Counted from the first letter of the stretch, positions 52,015-60,525 are shown. The stretch is DNA of 60,908 bases from Deltaproteobacteria bacterium (GCA_009692435.1 SHZE01000005.1:1-60908); one strand, 5' to 3'. Program-made: numbers and translations. Notes: generated by a model from the sequence alone, not told the origin.

Positions 52015-53453
52015 TTTATCCCGGCCAACTCCCGCGCATACACGGCGGCGGAATTGAAGTCGTACTCGCGATAGGTTTGCAGCTTTTCCGCTTCCAACGA
52101 CCCTTCGGCGTGAACGGCGAGTACTTCTTGATACCCACCGAAATCCGACGCGGTCAGGTCAGAGATCAAGTTCATCATACGCAACCGATGCTCGGTGGGA
52201 ATGCCCTTCTTGCCGCCGAGATATTTTTTGACATAGGGGCCAGTCGCTTCACTGCGCCAGTCTTCGACACTGGGACCAGTGACCAGCAACCCACCAGCGA
52301 TGTCTTGTACCCTTTGCACGGCATCATGATAGTTGGAGGCGAACTGATATTTCGCCACGTTGGTCAACAGGACGTTGGGCACCGCGATTCCCGGCGGCAT
52401 GACGGCATGTTGATGCGCCGCCGCGATAATCAGCCCTTGCACGGTGGCATGGTACGCGGCGAGTTCGGTGAGCTTCTCTCGAATATGAGCGGCATTCTCA
52501 ATGCCATTGTATTCGGCGATCGCACGCGCGGACCCGGCGAATAGTTCGAGCAGCGGGAGTTTGTAGGAGACCGCCGTGAAGCGATGGAACTTGACGAACG
52601 TCAGAGCCAAGAACCCAGCGGCTTCGGTCTCCCCGTTCATGAACACGCGATCCCACGGGACGAACACATCATCGAAAACCGTCAGGGTCTCCATCATTTT
52701 ATGCTTTGCGCTAATCGGAAAATCAAATGGGTCTTTCTTGAAGCCCCCATACGCACTGGCTAACAACTTGAGGCCCTTCGTCGCGGCGGGGATGGCGAAG
52801 GCGACGGCGTAGGCTTTGTCCTCTGGTTTCATCGCCCGTGTTGGCAGCACGATGACTTCGTCGGTATTGGTCAATACCGACGTGTGCACTTTCGCGCCAC
52901 GCACCACGATCCCATCCGCCCGCTCTTCAACGACACGCAGGTAATAGTCAGGATGCTCCTGCCCTTGGGGACCAAGGCCACGGTCGCCTTTGACGTCACT
53001 TTGCGCGACGGCCACACCATAATCGCGGTCGCGACACATCTGGTAATACTTCAGCACCCGTTCTTTGTATTCAGGCTTACCGCGTTTAGCCATTTCTTCG
53101 GCGACGATGTGCAGGGCAAAGAGCGCGTCGGTGCCAATTTCTTTAATCAGCACAACCAGTGTGGCACCCTCGCGCGTACTCGCGGAAATGAGCTGACTCC
53201 GTTTAAGTAAGTCTTCGGCATTACGCGGGAGGTGAAAATAGCGGGAGTAGGGTTCTTGGGTTTGCGGATCGACCATCACGGCGAGATCGCGATAGCGTGG
53301 GTCTTCAGACATTTGATAGTCGATACAGGCGTGGTCAACGGCGATCCCAATGATGGGATGTGTCGTTACATCCTGGACGAGTTCACCACGGTAGTAAACT
53401 TCGCGCCCATCCTTGAGGCTGGCTTTATATTGTTCTGGTGTACGCAAACCCAT
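52011..53453 (-). CDS. HpaB / 4-hydroxybutyryl-CoA dehydratase-family flavoprotein
   Basis: A 480-residue protein of the 4-hydroxyphenylacetate 3-hydroxylase family; AAAGGAG precedes MGLRTPEQYKASL. Hallmarks are SDVKGDRGLGP, PDYYLRVVEERADGIVVRGA, VLPTRAM and VFDDVFVPWDRVFMNGE, then a C-terminal acyl-CoA-dehydrogenase-like helical domain. The style is close to the AbfD branch, but as I recall that branch needs Cys ligands for a 4Fe-4S cluster, and here the expected HR-x(6)-C position reads HRFTAVSYK without Cys. An FADH2-dependent aromatic hydroxylase is therefore more likely. It lies downstream of a DUF1302 barrel. No reductase partner (HpaC) is adjacent. Confidence 0.85.
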   Translation of the reverse strand: MGLRTPEQYKASLKDGREVYYRGELVQDVTTHPIIGIAVDHACIDYQMSEDPRYRDLAVMVDPQTQEPYSRYFHLPRNAEDLLKRSQLISASTREGATLVVLIKEIGTDALFALHIVAEEMAKRGKPEYKERVLKYYQMCRDRDYGVAVAQSDVKGDRGLGPQGQEHPDYYLRVVEERADGIVVRGAKVHTSVLTNTDEVIVLPTRAMKPEDKAYAVAFAIPAATKGLKLLASAYGGFKKDPFDFPISAKHKMMETLTVFDDVFVPWDRVFMNGETEAAGFLALTFVKFHRFTAVSYKLPLLELFAGSARAIAEYNGIENAAHIREKLTELAAYHATVQGLIIAAAHQHAVMPPGIAVPNVLLTNVAKYQFASNYHDAVQRVQDIAGGLLVTGPSVEDWRSEATGPYVKKYLGGKKGIPTEHRLRMMNLISDLTASDFGGYQEVLAVHAEGSLEAEKLQTYREYDFNSAAVYARELAGIK

Positions 53454-53525
53454 GTCCCTTGCTCCTTTTAGAGGAAATAGCGAACGTTATACTGCCGCCT
53501 TGTGGACATGTCCACGCCGTTGCTG

Positions 53526-53615
53526 GCTTATCGCCTATGGCTTATGGCCTATGATCCGCTCGTTTCACTCGCTCTATAGCAAGGGAGATTCTGCCATAAG
53601 CCATAAGCCATAAGC
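53526..53615. repeat. Inverted heptameric repeats (GCTTATG / GCCATAA)
   Basis: Left, 53526-53553: GCTTATC, GCCTATG, GCTTATG, GCCTATG. Right, 53593-53615: GCCATAA three times plus GCT. The sides are reverse complements and can form a stem of about 20 bp with a 40-nt loop. They lie between the DUF1302 gene stop (53619) and the HpaB-family start (53453). Confidence 0.85.
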
Positions 53616-53618
53616 TTC

Positions 53619-55364
53619 TCAAATGACCACTTCCAACTGAAAAATGACGTTATCCCGGTCTCGTAAGAATCCGATACCGTTAAACTGCCCGTCGAGATAG
53701 TTATATTGCACGGTGAGACGGAAAGGGTCGCGGACAAATGTCACTCCAGGTTGGACGAGCCAAGCGCCTTGCCAGTCATATAAGAAAACGAGCGCCGGAG
53801 AGACGACGCCAGAGTAGTAGGAGGTGGAGACGGAAAGCGTATTGATGATTTGATACGGATCAAGGTTCACAAACGCTTGATTTTTGCGATGAGGGTCGCG
53901 GACCGGGACCGCGAAATGATTGAAATCATACTTCGGAGCGGCCTTGGTCAACGATTTGTCATTGAACGCCAAGATATGTGAGCCGAACACTTGGCCGCTG
54001 ATGGTGAACGATTGCGAAGGATTCAACAGGCGAATGTAGCGGTTGATATCGAGGCCTAGCGACCAGCGAACAACATCGGACCGGTCGATGTTGCTCTTAT
54101 AGCGCAACAGTGGTTTCCCGTTCGCGCCCACACCGACTTGTCGATAGCCAGGGGTGACATTGCCGGTGATCGCCGGACCGAGAATTTGATTCGGCGCGGA
54201 ATTGAGGAAGAACGGCTCCGCGTAGAAATAGGCCATCTCACTGCGGACGACGGCTGAGAGTTGCGGCACGCTAAAACTTAACGTCGCTCCACTAATCTGC
54301 ATTTTGGGGAACCATTGGTTGGCGTGAAAGTTATCGACCAAAAAGCGCGAGGTTTGTTTGTTGGCGACCGCATCCTGAAATGCCCCAAGGTTGATCGGCC
54401 GATTTCCCGCCCGGACCGGGGTAACGACACGTAGGGTCGGAGCATCCAGATACGTGTAGTAATGCGCGACACTGAAAGTGAAATCGCCGAGCACGCCGAT
54501 GACGCGCACACCACCACGCGCATCGGTGAAATTGCGCGCGGGTTTCTTCAAGAACCCGTTAATGCCGGGCGGGTTCGGGGTTGTCCATGGGGACCCGGAA
54601 GGCACGGCCTCCGCGACTTCGTCGTCAAGCGCGACATATCCTTCCAGGTCGATTTCCGAAAATGGGCCGCGACTGCCTAATCCATACACGGTCCGTAACA
54701 TGTCGAGCGGGACGCGCCGCTCATCAAGAGCGATGAGGAACCCCCCGAAGCTGGAATCGAGCGGGTTAATCTGATCCATCAGGCGAAAGACATCCGTCTC
54801 TCCCCACGACAGATTTTGTCGCCCCAAGCGAATAAACAGAGGCCCTTTGGTAAAGTCGATATAACCTTCGAACAATCGGTGCCGATGCCGCAGCCGTTGG
54901 CGAGTATGGAGTGGATCGCCAGCGCTATTGCGCACGAAGTTCTCGCTGAACACATCCGGCCCATAATCCCAGACGCCATCATACTCGCCGCGATAGGTGA
55001 TAAAGTAATCCATGTCGTCGGGATCAAGGTACTGCAACGGCGCAAGGGCGTACTGCAGCGGCGCGATGAGGCCCTTGTAGCGGCCAGCAATGAGTTCGGT
55101 GAGATTGTGCCGCAACTCCATCTGAATGAAGGTGCGGTTTTGCATCATGTTCCAGCTACCGTAAGGCGTGCGGAGGCGCGTATTGTCCGCCGCGTCTTGC
55201 GTCGCATACGTACTGCGATTGTAGATACGTCCATTAAAGCGTAGCGTTTCTTCTTCATCAAGAAAAATCGCCCAAGCGCATTGTTGCTGCCCAAAGACAA
55301 GCAATCCGACGCTCAGACCCAGCCAACGCCACCAGCGTCGCCCCGGCCGTAGGTGTCCGTGCAT
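53619..55364 (-). CDS. DUF1302-type outer-membrane beta-barrel protein
   Basis: A 581-residue exported protein. GGAAGGGAG precedes the start; the signal peptide covers about residues 1-33 (WLGLSVGLLVFGQQQCAWA). The mature protein is rich in alternating aromatic strands, with blocks GPLFIRLGRQNLSWGETDVF and RLMDQINPLDSSFGGF that I associate with DUF1302 proteins, and final strands FRLTVQYNYLDGQFNGIGFL and NVIFQLEVVI. DUF1302 barrels often occur with DUF1329 lipoproteins and aromatic/steroid catabolism genes; none of those is here except the HpaB-family gene downstream. Its last 57 residues align with the partial protein at the window's right edge. Confidence 0.85.
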   Translation of the reverse strand: MHGHLRPGRRWWRWLGLSVGLLVFGQQQCAWAIFLDEEETLRFNGRIYNRSTYATQDAADNTRLRTPYGSWNMMQNRTFIQMELRHNLTELIAGRYKGLIAPLQYALAPLQYLDPDDMDYFITYRGEYDGVWDYGPDVFSENFVRNSAGDPLHTRQRLRHRHRLFEGYIDFTKGPLFIRLGRQNLSWGETDVFRLMDQINPLDSSFGGFLIALDERRVPLDMLRTVYGLGSRGPFSEIDLEGYVALDDEVAEAVPSGSPWTTPNPPGINGFLKKPARNFTDARGGVRVIGVLGDFTFSVAHYYTYLDAPTLRVVTPVRAGNRPINLGAFQDAVANKQTSRFLVDNFHANQWFPKMQISGATLSFSVPQLSAVVRSEMAYFYAEPFFLNSAPNQILGPAITGNVTPGYRQVGVGANGKPLLRYKSNIDRSDVVRWSLGLDINRYIRLLNPSQSFTISGQVFGSHILAFNDKSLTKAAPKYDFNHFAVPVRDPHRKNQAFVNLDPYQIINTLSVSTSYYSGVVSPALVFLYDWQGAWLVQPGVTFVRDPFRLTVQYNYLDGQFNGIGFLRDRDNVIFQLEVVI

Positions 55365-55479
55365 GTTGCTCCCTTCCTATCCCCGCGGAAAACTCTCCAC
55401 ACGAAATCGTGTTGGAGGCGGAGGGAAGCTATCTGAGATGGCGCCCGGAGTAAAGAGGAAATCGGTCGGAAGACCGGGG

Positions 55480-56049
55480 TTAGCTCGGCGTCTTCTGTTG
55501 TGCGGCTTCGAGGCTTTTCGCCGCATCCATCAGCTTGCGCAAATCCCACGAGAGGACCGACCCGACCAGAATCACCTGGGGTGATTGATTCACGAGGGCG
55601 TACAAGCTCGTACTCACCGGATTGTGCTTGCCCAGGACCAGCGTCTGGGTTCCTCCCCCTTCGACTTGGAGGGAAATTTGTGTCTTTGGCGGTTTGAGGC
55701 CATATTCAGAGAGTTCTCCCGCTTGCCCTTCCACATTACCGAGATTGACGAGCTTGGTGAGCGCCGTCAGAAAGTCATCAACGACTGCGGAGGGAAGCAG
55801 TTCTCCATTTTGTTCTCGTTTCCACCCTTCCGCAGTACGCGTACCGACGAGATGCTGTTCATCGAACATCACCTCGAGGTGCGTGATCTTTTCAGCGCTA
55901 AATTCGAAGATGGGACGTTCTAGCTTCTCTTGTTGCGTTTGTGAAGCAAGCCGGGTTTGCGCGGGAGTGGTGGCGTAGGTGTAGCCGCCCAACAACAGGG
56001 CCAAGACCCCAAGGACCATGACCCGCCGACTTTCCTGTGAACCGATCAT
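55480..56049 (-). CDS. DUF4340 protein, short form (copy 2)
   Basis: A 189-residue protein with one N-terminal membrane helix (about 10-26, VMVLGVLALLLGGYTYA). A single DUF4340 unit follows: TRTAEGWKREQNGELLPSAV, LSEYGLKPPKTQISL and VLGKHNPVSTSLYALV. The copy at 16019-17467 has three units and 482 residues, so this one is much reduced; its own start and stop look normal. It overlaps the GldG-like gene by 4 nt and ends the minus-strand cassette. Confidence 0.85.
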   Translation of the reverse strand: MIGSQESRRVMVLGVLALLLGGYTYATTPAQTRLASQTQQEKLERPIFEFSAEKITHLEVMFDEQHLVGTRTAEGWKREQNGELLPSAVVDDFLTALTKLVNLGNVEGQAGELSEYGLKPPKTQISLQVEGGGTQTLVLGKHNPVSTSLYALVNQSPQVILVGSVLSWDLRKLMDAAKSLEAAQQKTPS

Positions 56050-57458
56050 CCTCGTTGCCTCCGCCGTGCGAATACCGCCATACCAATCAGGAAGACTGCC
56101 AGGGGTTCGACCACAACCATGAGCCAGAAGAACAGTCGCGATTGAGAAGCGGTGAGGTACAATGTCTGTTGCGGTGTGAAGTTCCGTTTCATCTCCGGGA
56201 CATTCGCGACTCGTCCGAGCGCGACTAATTCTTGTCGGCCAAGCATCCAGCCCACCGTGTTCATGAAAAAATCGACATTGCCCGGTATCCGTGCATAAAA
56301 ATTATCCGCGAAATTCGAGTCCCCGATGACGACAAGCTTCCCGGATTTCCCACTGCCCGTAGGAGCCACCGCCGCGACCGGCAGGGGGCCACGTTCATCT
56401 TCTCCTTCGGCGAAGACCAAATCACTCTGGGATTCCACTCGTGCCCGATTCTTCAAGGCCCAACTGGAGTCGCTCGAAAAAGCGAACGCCTGGGCTTTGC
56501 CGTTCTGGACCCGCACGGGCCGCACCATGGGCAAGATAGGCTCGCCACGAGGATCGCGGGGAAAGACCTCTTTGGAAAAGGTGCCAATGATCGGCATGAG
56601 CGGATCGCCCCCTGACATTTGCGTCTGATTATCGACCACAATGTCGTCGGCAAGAGCGAAACCGAATTGCGTGAGATACTGCGTCAGTTCTGGAACAGTA
56701 TAGGGATCAAGCAGAAAGAGGCCATTCCCGCCTCCAGCGAAATAGGCGGAAAGCGCTTGTAATTCTGGCGGGGAAAAATCTTCTTTCGGACCACTGACGA
56801 TGACGAGGTCAGCGTCGCGTGGGACGGCTTCCGCCTGGCGTAGTGGAAGTGGACGGATCCGATAATTTTCCGTTTCGAGCACACGACGCAGGACCCCATA
56901 GCCAATGCGCTCTTCCGAGTCGGTCACATCGCTTTCCCCGTGCCCCAGGACGAAATACATGGTTTTTTCGGATTGCATCACTCGTAAGACCGCGTTGAGC
57001 ATCCGCTCTTCGTCACTCACCGGAGTGGTGACCTTATTGGTCGCGGTCTCAACGACGGTGGCGCCATACGCGGAGATGCCATACCGTTGGGCGGCTCCGG
57101 GCGCACGGTCGAGGTCAAAGAGCTGGTACGAAAACAGTTGCGGGTTGACCTCTTGCAACATCGTCATCAGTTCCGCGTATTTCTCGCGGTCTCCACGTCG
57201 ATAGAAGGTCGTCGCTTGCACGGGCTGTGAGAGTGCCTTCAGGGTCTGGATGGTGACCTCGGAGAGGCTGTACTTCTGGGTCGGGGTCAAGTCGAAGCGG
57301 AGATTCGTGCGAATGCAAAGCTGTCCGATAGAGATAACGATGATCAGCAGAAAGAGGACCTCCACACTGAGCAGCCCGAATCGCCGGGTGGACTCACGTC
57401 CGAGCACCCCGGTCAGACTCATATCAGCAGGAGGAGAAGTTACCGTATCCCGCGCCAT
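56046..57458 (-). CDS. GldG-family ABC auxiliary protein (copy 2)
   Basis: A 470-residue protein. One N-terminal membrane helix (about 25-46, FGLLSVEVLFLLIIVISIGQL) replaces the three found in copy 1, then NLRFDLTPTQKYSLSEVTIQ leads into the periplasmic ABC_transp_aux domain with FVLGHGESDVTDSEERIGYG, VIVSGPKEDFSPPELQALSA and VVIGDSNFADNFYARIPGN. A C-terminal helix (about 438-460) ends VFARRRQRG. It overlaps the permease gene by 19 nt and the DUF4340 gene by 4 nt, so all three are tightly coupled. Confidence 0.88.
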   Translation of the reverse strand: MARDTVTSPPADMSLTGVLGRESTRRFGLLSVEVLFLLIIVISIGQLCIRTNLRFDLTPTQKYSLSEVTIQTLKALSQPVQATTFYRRGDREKYAELMTMLQEVNPQLFSYQLFDLDRAPGAAQRYGISAYGATVVETATNKVTTPVSDEERMLNAVLRVMQSEKTMYFVLGHGESDVTDSEERIGYGVLRRVLETENYRIRPLPLRQAEAVPRDADLVIVSGPKEDFSPPELQALSAYFAGGGNGLFLLDPYTVPELTQYLTQFGFALADDIVVDNQTQMSGGDPLMPIIGTFSKEVFPRDPRGEPILPMVRPVRVQNGKAQAFAFSSDSSWALKNRARVESQSDLVFAEGEDERGPLPVAAVAPTGSGKSGKLVVIGDSNFADNFYARIPGNVDFFMNTVGWMLGRQELVALGRVANVPEMKRNFTPQQTLYLTASQSRLFFWLMVVVEPLAVFLIGMAVFARRRQRG

Positions 57459-58183
57459 TTTCGCGACTCCAACGACTGTAGTGTGAGGTAAAGAAAGAAG
57501 AGCGTCATCAACAGAAAAAACACGATGTCCTTGCTGTTAATGACCCCTTTCGCGAAATCTTGAAACCGATCGAAGAGCGAGAACTGACTGACCACGCCGA
57601 TGACTTGCGTGCCAATTGCCTCCTCGTTCCAGGTGAGAAACCAGAAAAATACCAGCAGCCCATAGGTGGACATGGCGGACACGACCTGGTTTTCCGTGAG
57701 CGAGGAGATGAACATGCCGCACGCGATAAACGTGGCTCCCAGCAGAAGGGTCCCTACATACCCGGCCAGCGGCGGCCCCCAATCAAACTGATGCACGGTG
57801 GACAGCAGCAGCGGATACGCCAGGGTCAGAAAAACCATCAGAAAGAAAATAAAGCAGCACGCGAAAAACTTACCAAGAATGATATGGGGGTCTTTCAGTG
57901 GATACGTCCACAGCAGCTCAATAGTGCCGAGCTTTTTCTCTTCCGCGAACAAGCGCATGGTCAGCAGCGGCAAGATCAGCATCGTGACAAAGCGGAGATC
58001 AAGAAAATAGTAGGTCCACAACGAAGAGGTAATATCCATGAAATCGCCGAAGAGGTCAAAAAAGACCATGTCGGTGTAGAAGAAGTAGCCGGTGAGGATC
58101 AAGAAGGCGGTCATCAGCGAGTACGCGATAAACGACCCGAAGTAGAGTCGCAATTCTTTCTTGAAGACGCACATGAATTTCAT
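57440..58183 (-). CDS. Gld-type ABC-2 permease (copy 2)
   Basis: A 247-residue membrane protein with about six hydrophobic segments. It begins MKFMCVFKKELRLYFGSFIA; a start at the fourth residue is possible. The coupling-loop motif MRLFAEEKKLGTIELLWTYP corresponds to MRAYAEERKGGTYELLLTSP in copy 1, and SSLTENQVVSAMST to SSLTENQIIAAVSG. The C-terminus SLESRKWRGIR also matches. It lies 78 nt downstream of the ATPase stop; that spacer holds two heptamer units. Confidence 0.9.
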   Translation of the reverse strand: MKFMCVFKKELRLYFGSFIAYSLMTAFLILTGYFFYTDMVFFDLFGDFMDITSSLWTYYFLDLRFVTMLILPLLTMRLFAEEKKLGTIELLWTYPLKDPHIILGKFFACCFIFFLMVFLTLAYPLLLSTVHQFDWGPPLAGYVGTLLLGATFIACGMFISSLTENQVVSAMSTYGLLVFFWFLTWNEEAIGTQVIGVVSQFSLFDRFQDFAKGVINSKDIVFFLLMTLFFLYLTLQSLESRKWRGIR

Positions 58184-58197
58184 AAGAAGTCGCCAAA

Positions 58198-58211
58198 GAG
58201 TTCGGAGTTCA
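58198..58211. repeat. Two heptamer units upstream of the permease
   Basis: GAGTTCG (58198-58204) and GAGTTCA (58205-58211) are the reverse-complement form of the AACTCCG family seen at 23012-23059 and 58481-58508. Confidence 0.5.
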
Positions 58212-58261
58212 GAAGAGGGCGGAGTGAGAAAAATCCTTAGTTCACAGCTCAGTCTGTGTCA

Positions 58262-59260
58262 CTACTCCGCTACCAAGGTTGCTGGGGCGAGGTAGACTCC
58301 CGCGCCCGTCCCGTTCGATTGCTGTACGAGTTGGAGATACATATCTTCGAGCGTCAATTCGAGCGCGCGTATTTCGAGGAGTCCCCAGCCTTGCTGGAGC
58401 AGGGCACGACTGACTTCTTTGCGAATGTCTTCTCCCGTGTACTCAACGATAAACGCCGCGGATCCATTCGATTCTGGACCCCGAACTCCGAGCTCCAAAC
58501 TCCGAACTGTCTCGACCCGTGGCATCTGTTCCAACAGCCCGCGTATTGCCGACTCCGGTCCTTCGACCTCGACTTGGAGACGACGGGTGCGTTGCAACTG
58601 GGCGCGAAGCTCAGTCAGTGATTCCGACGCGAGAATTCGTCCGCCGTTAATAATGATTACACGATCACAGACGGTGCTGACTTCGGACAAGATATGAGTC
58701 GAGATGATAACCGTACGATCAGCACCGAGGTCGCGTATGAGTCTGCGAATCTCAACGACTTGTTCAGGATCAAGTCCGATGGTCGGTTCGTCGAGAATCA
58801 ACACCTCCGGTTTATGGACCAAGGCTTGGGCGATTCCGACCCGTTGGCGATACCCTTTCGAGAGGTGGCCGATGATACGGTCACTGACTTTATCGAGCCC
58901 GCAGGCTTCAATCACGCGGGCGATCTCTTGCTTACGCTCACGGCGCGGCACATCCTTCGCTTCAGCAACAAAATCAAGGAAACTCCGCACCGGCAAATCA
59001 GGATAGACCGACACGCGCTCAGGAAAATAGCCGACCATCTGTTTCACACGATGTGTCTGCGTCACGACATCAAGGCCGCCGACAGTGGCATGGCCCGAGG
59101 TTGGCGGAAAGAATCCCGCCAAGATGCGCATGGTGGTGCTTTTTCCAGCGCCATTGGGGCCGAGAAAGCCGACAACTTCTCCACGCGGCACGTGAAAAGA
59201 AATCTGGTCGACGGCCAGAAGCGGGCCAAAGCGTTTGGTGACGTTTTCAACGGTAATCAT
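58262..59260 (-). CDS. Gld-type ABC transporter ATP-binding protein (copy 2)
   Basis: A 332-residue ABC ATPase. Walker A is GPNGAGKST, the signature GHLSKGYRQRVGIAQALVHK, Walker B VLILDEPTIGLD and the switch STHILS. The start MITVENVTKRFGPLLAV at 59260 matches copy 1; seven extra upstream codons are unlikely. Beyond about residue 220 it has an accessory domain of about 100 residues that copy 1 lacks. Within it, residues about 250-262 (V-R-S-L-E-L-G-V-R-G-P-E) are encoded by four heptamer repeats, implying repeat insertion into the gene. It heads the minus-strand cassette with a permease, a GldG-like and a DUF4340 protein. Confidence 0.92.
   Translation of the reverse strand: MITVENVTKRFGPLLAVDQISFHVPRGEVVGFLGPNGAGKSTTMRILAGFFPPTSGHATVGGLDVVTQTHRVKQMVGYFPERVSVYPDLPVRSFLDFVAEAKDVPRRERKQEIARVIEACGLDKVSDRIIGHLSKGYRQRVGIAQALVHKPEVLILDEPTIGLDPEQVVEIRRLIRDLGADRTVIISTHILSEVSTVCDRVIIINGGRILASESLTELRAQLQRTRRLQVEVEGPESAIRGLLEQMPRVETVRSLELGVRGPESNGSAAFIVEYTGEDIRKEVSRALLQQGWGLLEIRALELTLEDMYLQLVQQSNGTGAGVYLAPATLVAE
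58481..58508. repeat. Heptamer array inside a coding region
   Basis: CCGAACT, CCGAGCT, CCAAACT, CCGAACT occupy 58481-58508 without gaps. The array is 28 nt long and stays in frame with the ABC ATPase on the minus strand. The units equal those in the intergenic region 23012-23059. Confidence 0.8.
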
Positions 59261-59301
59261 ACTCGCTTTCTCACAACCCACGGATGGAGAGGATTATTCC
59301 A

Positions 59302-59721
59302 TTACTTGATTTTGAGGAGGGGAAGATGGGGAGACTCGGGTCGAGGGATCAATCTTTGCTGTGCACAATCAATCAGTAGATCAAGAGTTTCCAGCACGAC
59401 TTGGCCAAGCAAAGGTTCGCTGTTTGGTGGACCGACAACGCAGTCCACGTTCATACGCCGATTGCCGACTCGTACGGTAACGACTCCGGCGACTGGACGT
59501 TCTTCTTTGCGTTCGTCGGCGTAGATGACAATGACATTGCCGACTTCGCTCAACCCTAATGCCTCCACCAAGTCTTGCGGCAGTACCAGCATCACGGCGC
59601 CAGTATCGACCACAAGCGGTACTTTGAGCGAACGGATTTCCGCCTCTCGAATGTAGCCACGACGGAAGACCTCTCGATCTCCAGCGTTTTCCAGTTCGAC
59701 TTCGACTTTGACTTCTCCCAT
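59302..59721 (-). CDS. Retropepsin-like aspartyl protease
   Basis: A 139-residue clan AA protein. The catalytic motif VPLVVDTGAVMLVLP lies at residues 34-48 (D-T-G-A). VGPPNSEPLLGQVVLETLDL holds the hydrophobic-hydrophobic-Gly part of the retropepsin fold, and the chain ends RPESPHLPLLKIK. ATG 59721 (MGEVKVEVELENAGDREVF) follows AGGA; the upstream ATG 59754 adds 11 basic residues and is also possible, and the degenerate copy at 60526-60602 has a matching upstream ATG. Bacterial stand-alone members have few known substrates. It lies 41 nt upstream of the ABC ATPase start in the same direction. Confidence 0.75.
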   Translation of the reverse strand: MGEVKVEVELENAGDREVFRRGYIREAEIRSLKVPLVVDTGAVMLVLPQDLVEALGLSEVGNVIVIYADERKEERPVAGVVTVRVGNRRMNVDCVVGPPNSEPLLGQVVLETLDLLIDCAQQRLIPRPESPHLPLLKIK

Positions 59722-59773
59722 TTGATTTTTCCTATAGGTCTTCTTCAACGCCATTTCCCCACAAGAAGCAAGG

Positions 59774-59789
59774 GCGACGTATACGTCGC
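59774..59789. promoter_or_regulatory. 16-bp perfect palindrome, possible operator
   Basis: GCGACGTATACGTCGC is self-complementary without a spacer. It lies between the PIN toxin stop (59802) and the retropepsin-like start, and could bind a dimeric regulator such as an antitoxin. Its ACGTAT/ATACGT half also occurs in the palindrome at 30045-30066. Confidence 0.4.
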
Positions 59790-59801
59790 TCCCAGGGAAA
59801 G

Positions 59802-60203
59802 CTAGCGGATAAACAAGATCGGGCAGTAGCCAAACGGGATGAGCGGATCGAACTCAGTATGGTCTGTGGTGATGACCGTTCCATTAAGGCGACGAGCAAG
59901 TGTCAAGCAGAACGTATCGGGGAGAGCGATGGCATGCTTGCCTTTGAACGTGGCCGCTTCCTTCCAGAAGGCAGTGTCATGGTCATCTCGCATGGTGAGG
60001 CCGGTGTCAAGCAATGATTGCAGAGCATCCTCCGCCACGCCCTCCCCACGTCGCCGAAAGTAGATGTAATAGATCTCCATCAAGTTGAAGATGTGCGCGT
60101 AACAGGTGCTCTCTGGTTCGGTCAGCACCTGTTCGACAACGCCAGCCCCTGGTTCATCATCCAGAAAGGCAATCATAGGGCCAGCATCAAGGACGTAATT
60201 CAC
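59802..60203 (-). CDS. PIN-domain toxin, VapC-like
   Basis: A 133-residue PIN-domain protein. The acidic metal-binding residues are Asp6 (MNYVLDAGPMIAFLD), Glu43 (NLMEIYY), Asp96 (ALPDTFCLTLARRL) and Asp114 or Asp119 (VITTDHTEFDPL). PIN toxins are Mg-dependent RNases that cut tRNA or rRNA. The start overlaps the stop of the upstream antitoxin-like gene by 4 nt, the usual arrangement with antitoxin first. The gene is followed by a palindrome and the retropepsin-like gene. Confidence 0.87.
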   Translation of the reverse strand: MNYVLDAGPMIAFLDDEPGAGVVEQVLTEPESTCYAHIFNLMEIYYIYFRRRGEGVAEDALQSLLDTGLTMRDDHDTAFWKEAATFKGKHAIALPDTFCLTLARRLNGTVITTDHTEFDPLIPFGYCPILFIR

Positions 60204-60508
60204 GCTTTGGCTCCGGGGATGCGGTGTTCTTCTCGTACCTTATCTATTTGACGTTCTCGATGAAGGGCCTCGGTGGCCGAATCTGTAGCTGTGTGGGCAA
60301 ACTTTCCCCGAATGCTTTTCACCACAGCAACAAACGCCAAGTCGCGCTCGGTAGGAGTCTCATCGTTGGCTGGGGACTTGAGTGTGACGGCCGAGAGGTA
60401 GGTTTGCAGGAATTGCTCCGCTACATTCACCGCGTCAACGCCTCGCGCTTGGGCGAGTGCTCGTAAACGAGCTTCTATTTCTGGTAGTAAGTGTAGTGTT
60501 AACGTCAT
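60200..60508 (-). CDS. Antitoxin partner of the PIN toxin
   Basis: A 102-residue protein starting MTLTLHLLPEIEARLRALAQ, preceded by GGAGG. The N-terminal beta-strand plus helix (about 1-35) is consistent with a ribbon-helix-helix-like DNA-binding unit; the C-terminal half (about 60-102, charged, EALHRERQIDKVREEHR) would wrap the toxin. It overlaps the toxin by 4 nt, which supports the assignment more than its sequence does. The DNA upstream of its start is a broken copy of the retropepsin-like gene's 5' end. Confidence 0.7.
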   Translation of the reverse strand: MTLTLHLLPEIEARLRALAQARGVDAVNVAEQFLQTYLSAVTLKSPANDETPTERDLAFVAVVKSIRGKFAHTATDSATEALHRERQIDKVREEHRIPGAKA

Positions 60509-60525
60509 GGTTATCCTCCGACCAT

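Noticed and set aside
52011..53453. 4-hydroxybutyryl-CoA dehydratase (AbfD)
   Set aside because: The expected Fe-S cysteine after the conserved His-Arg appears to be absent, so the broader family name is safer.
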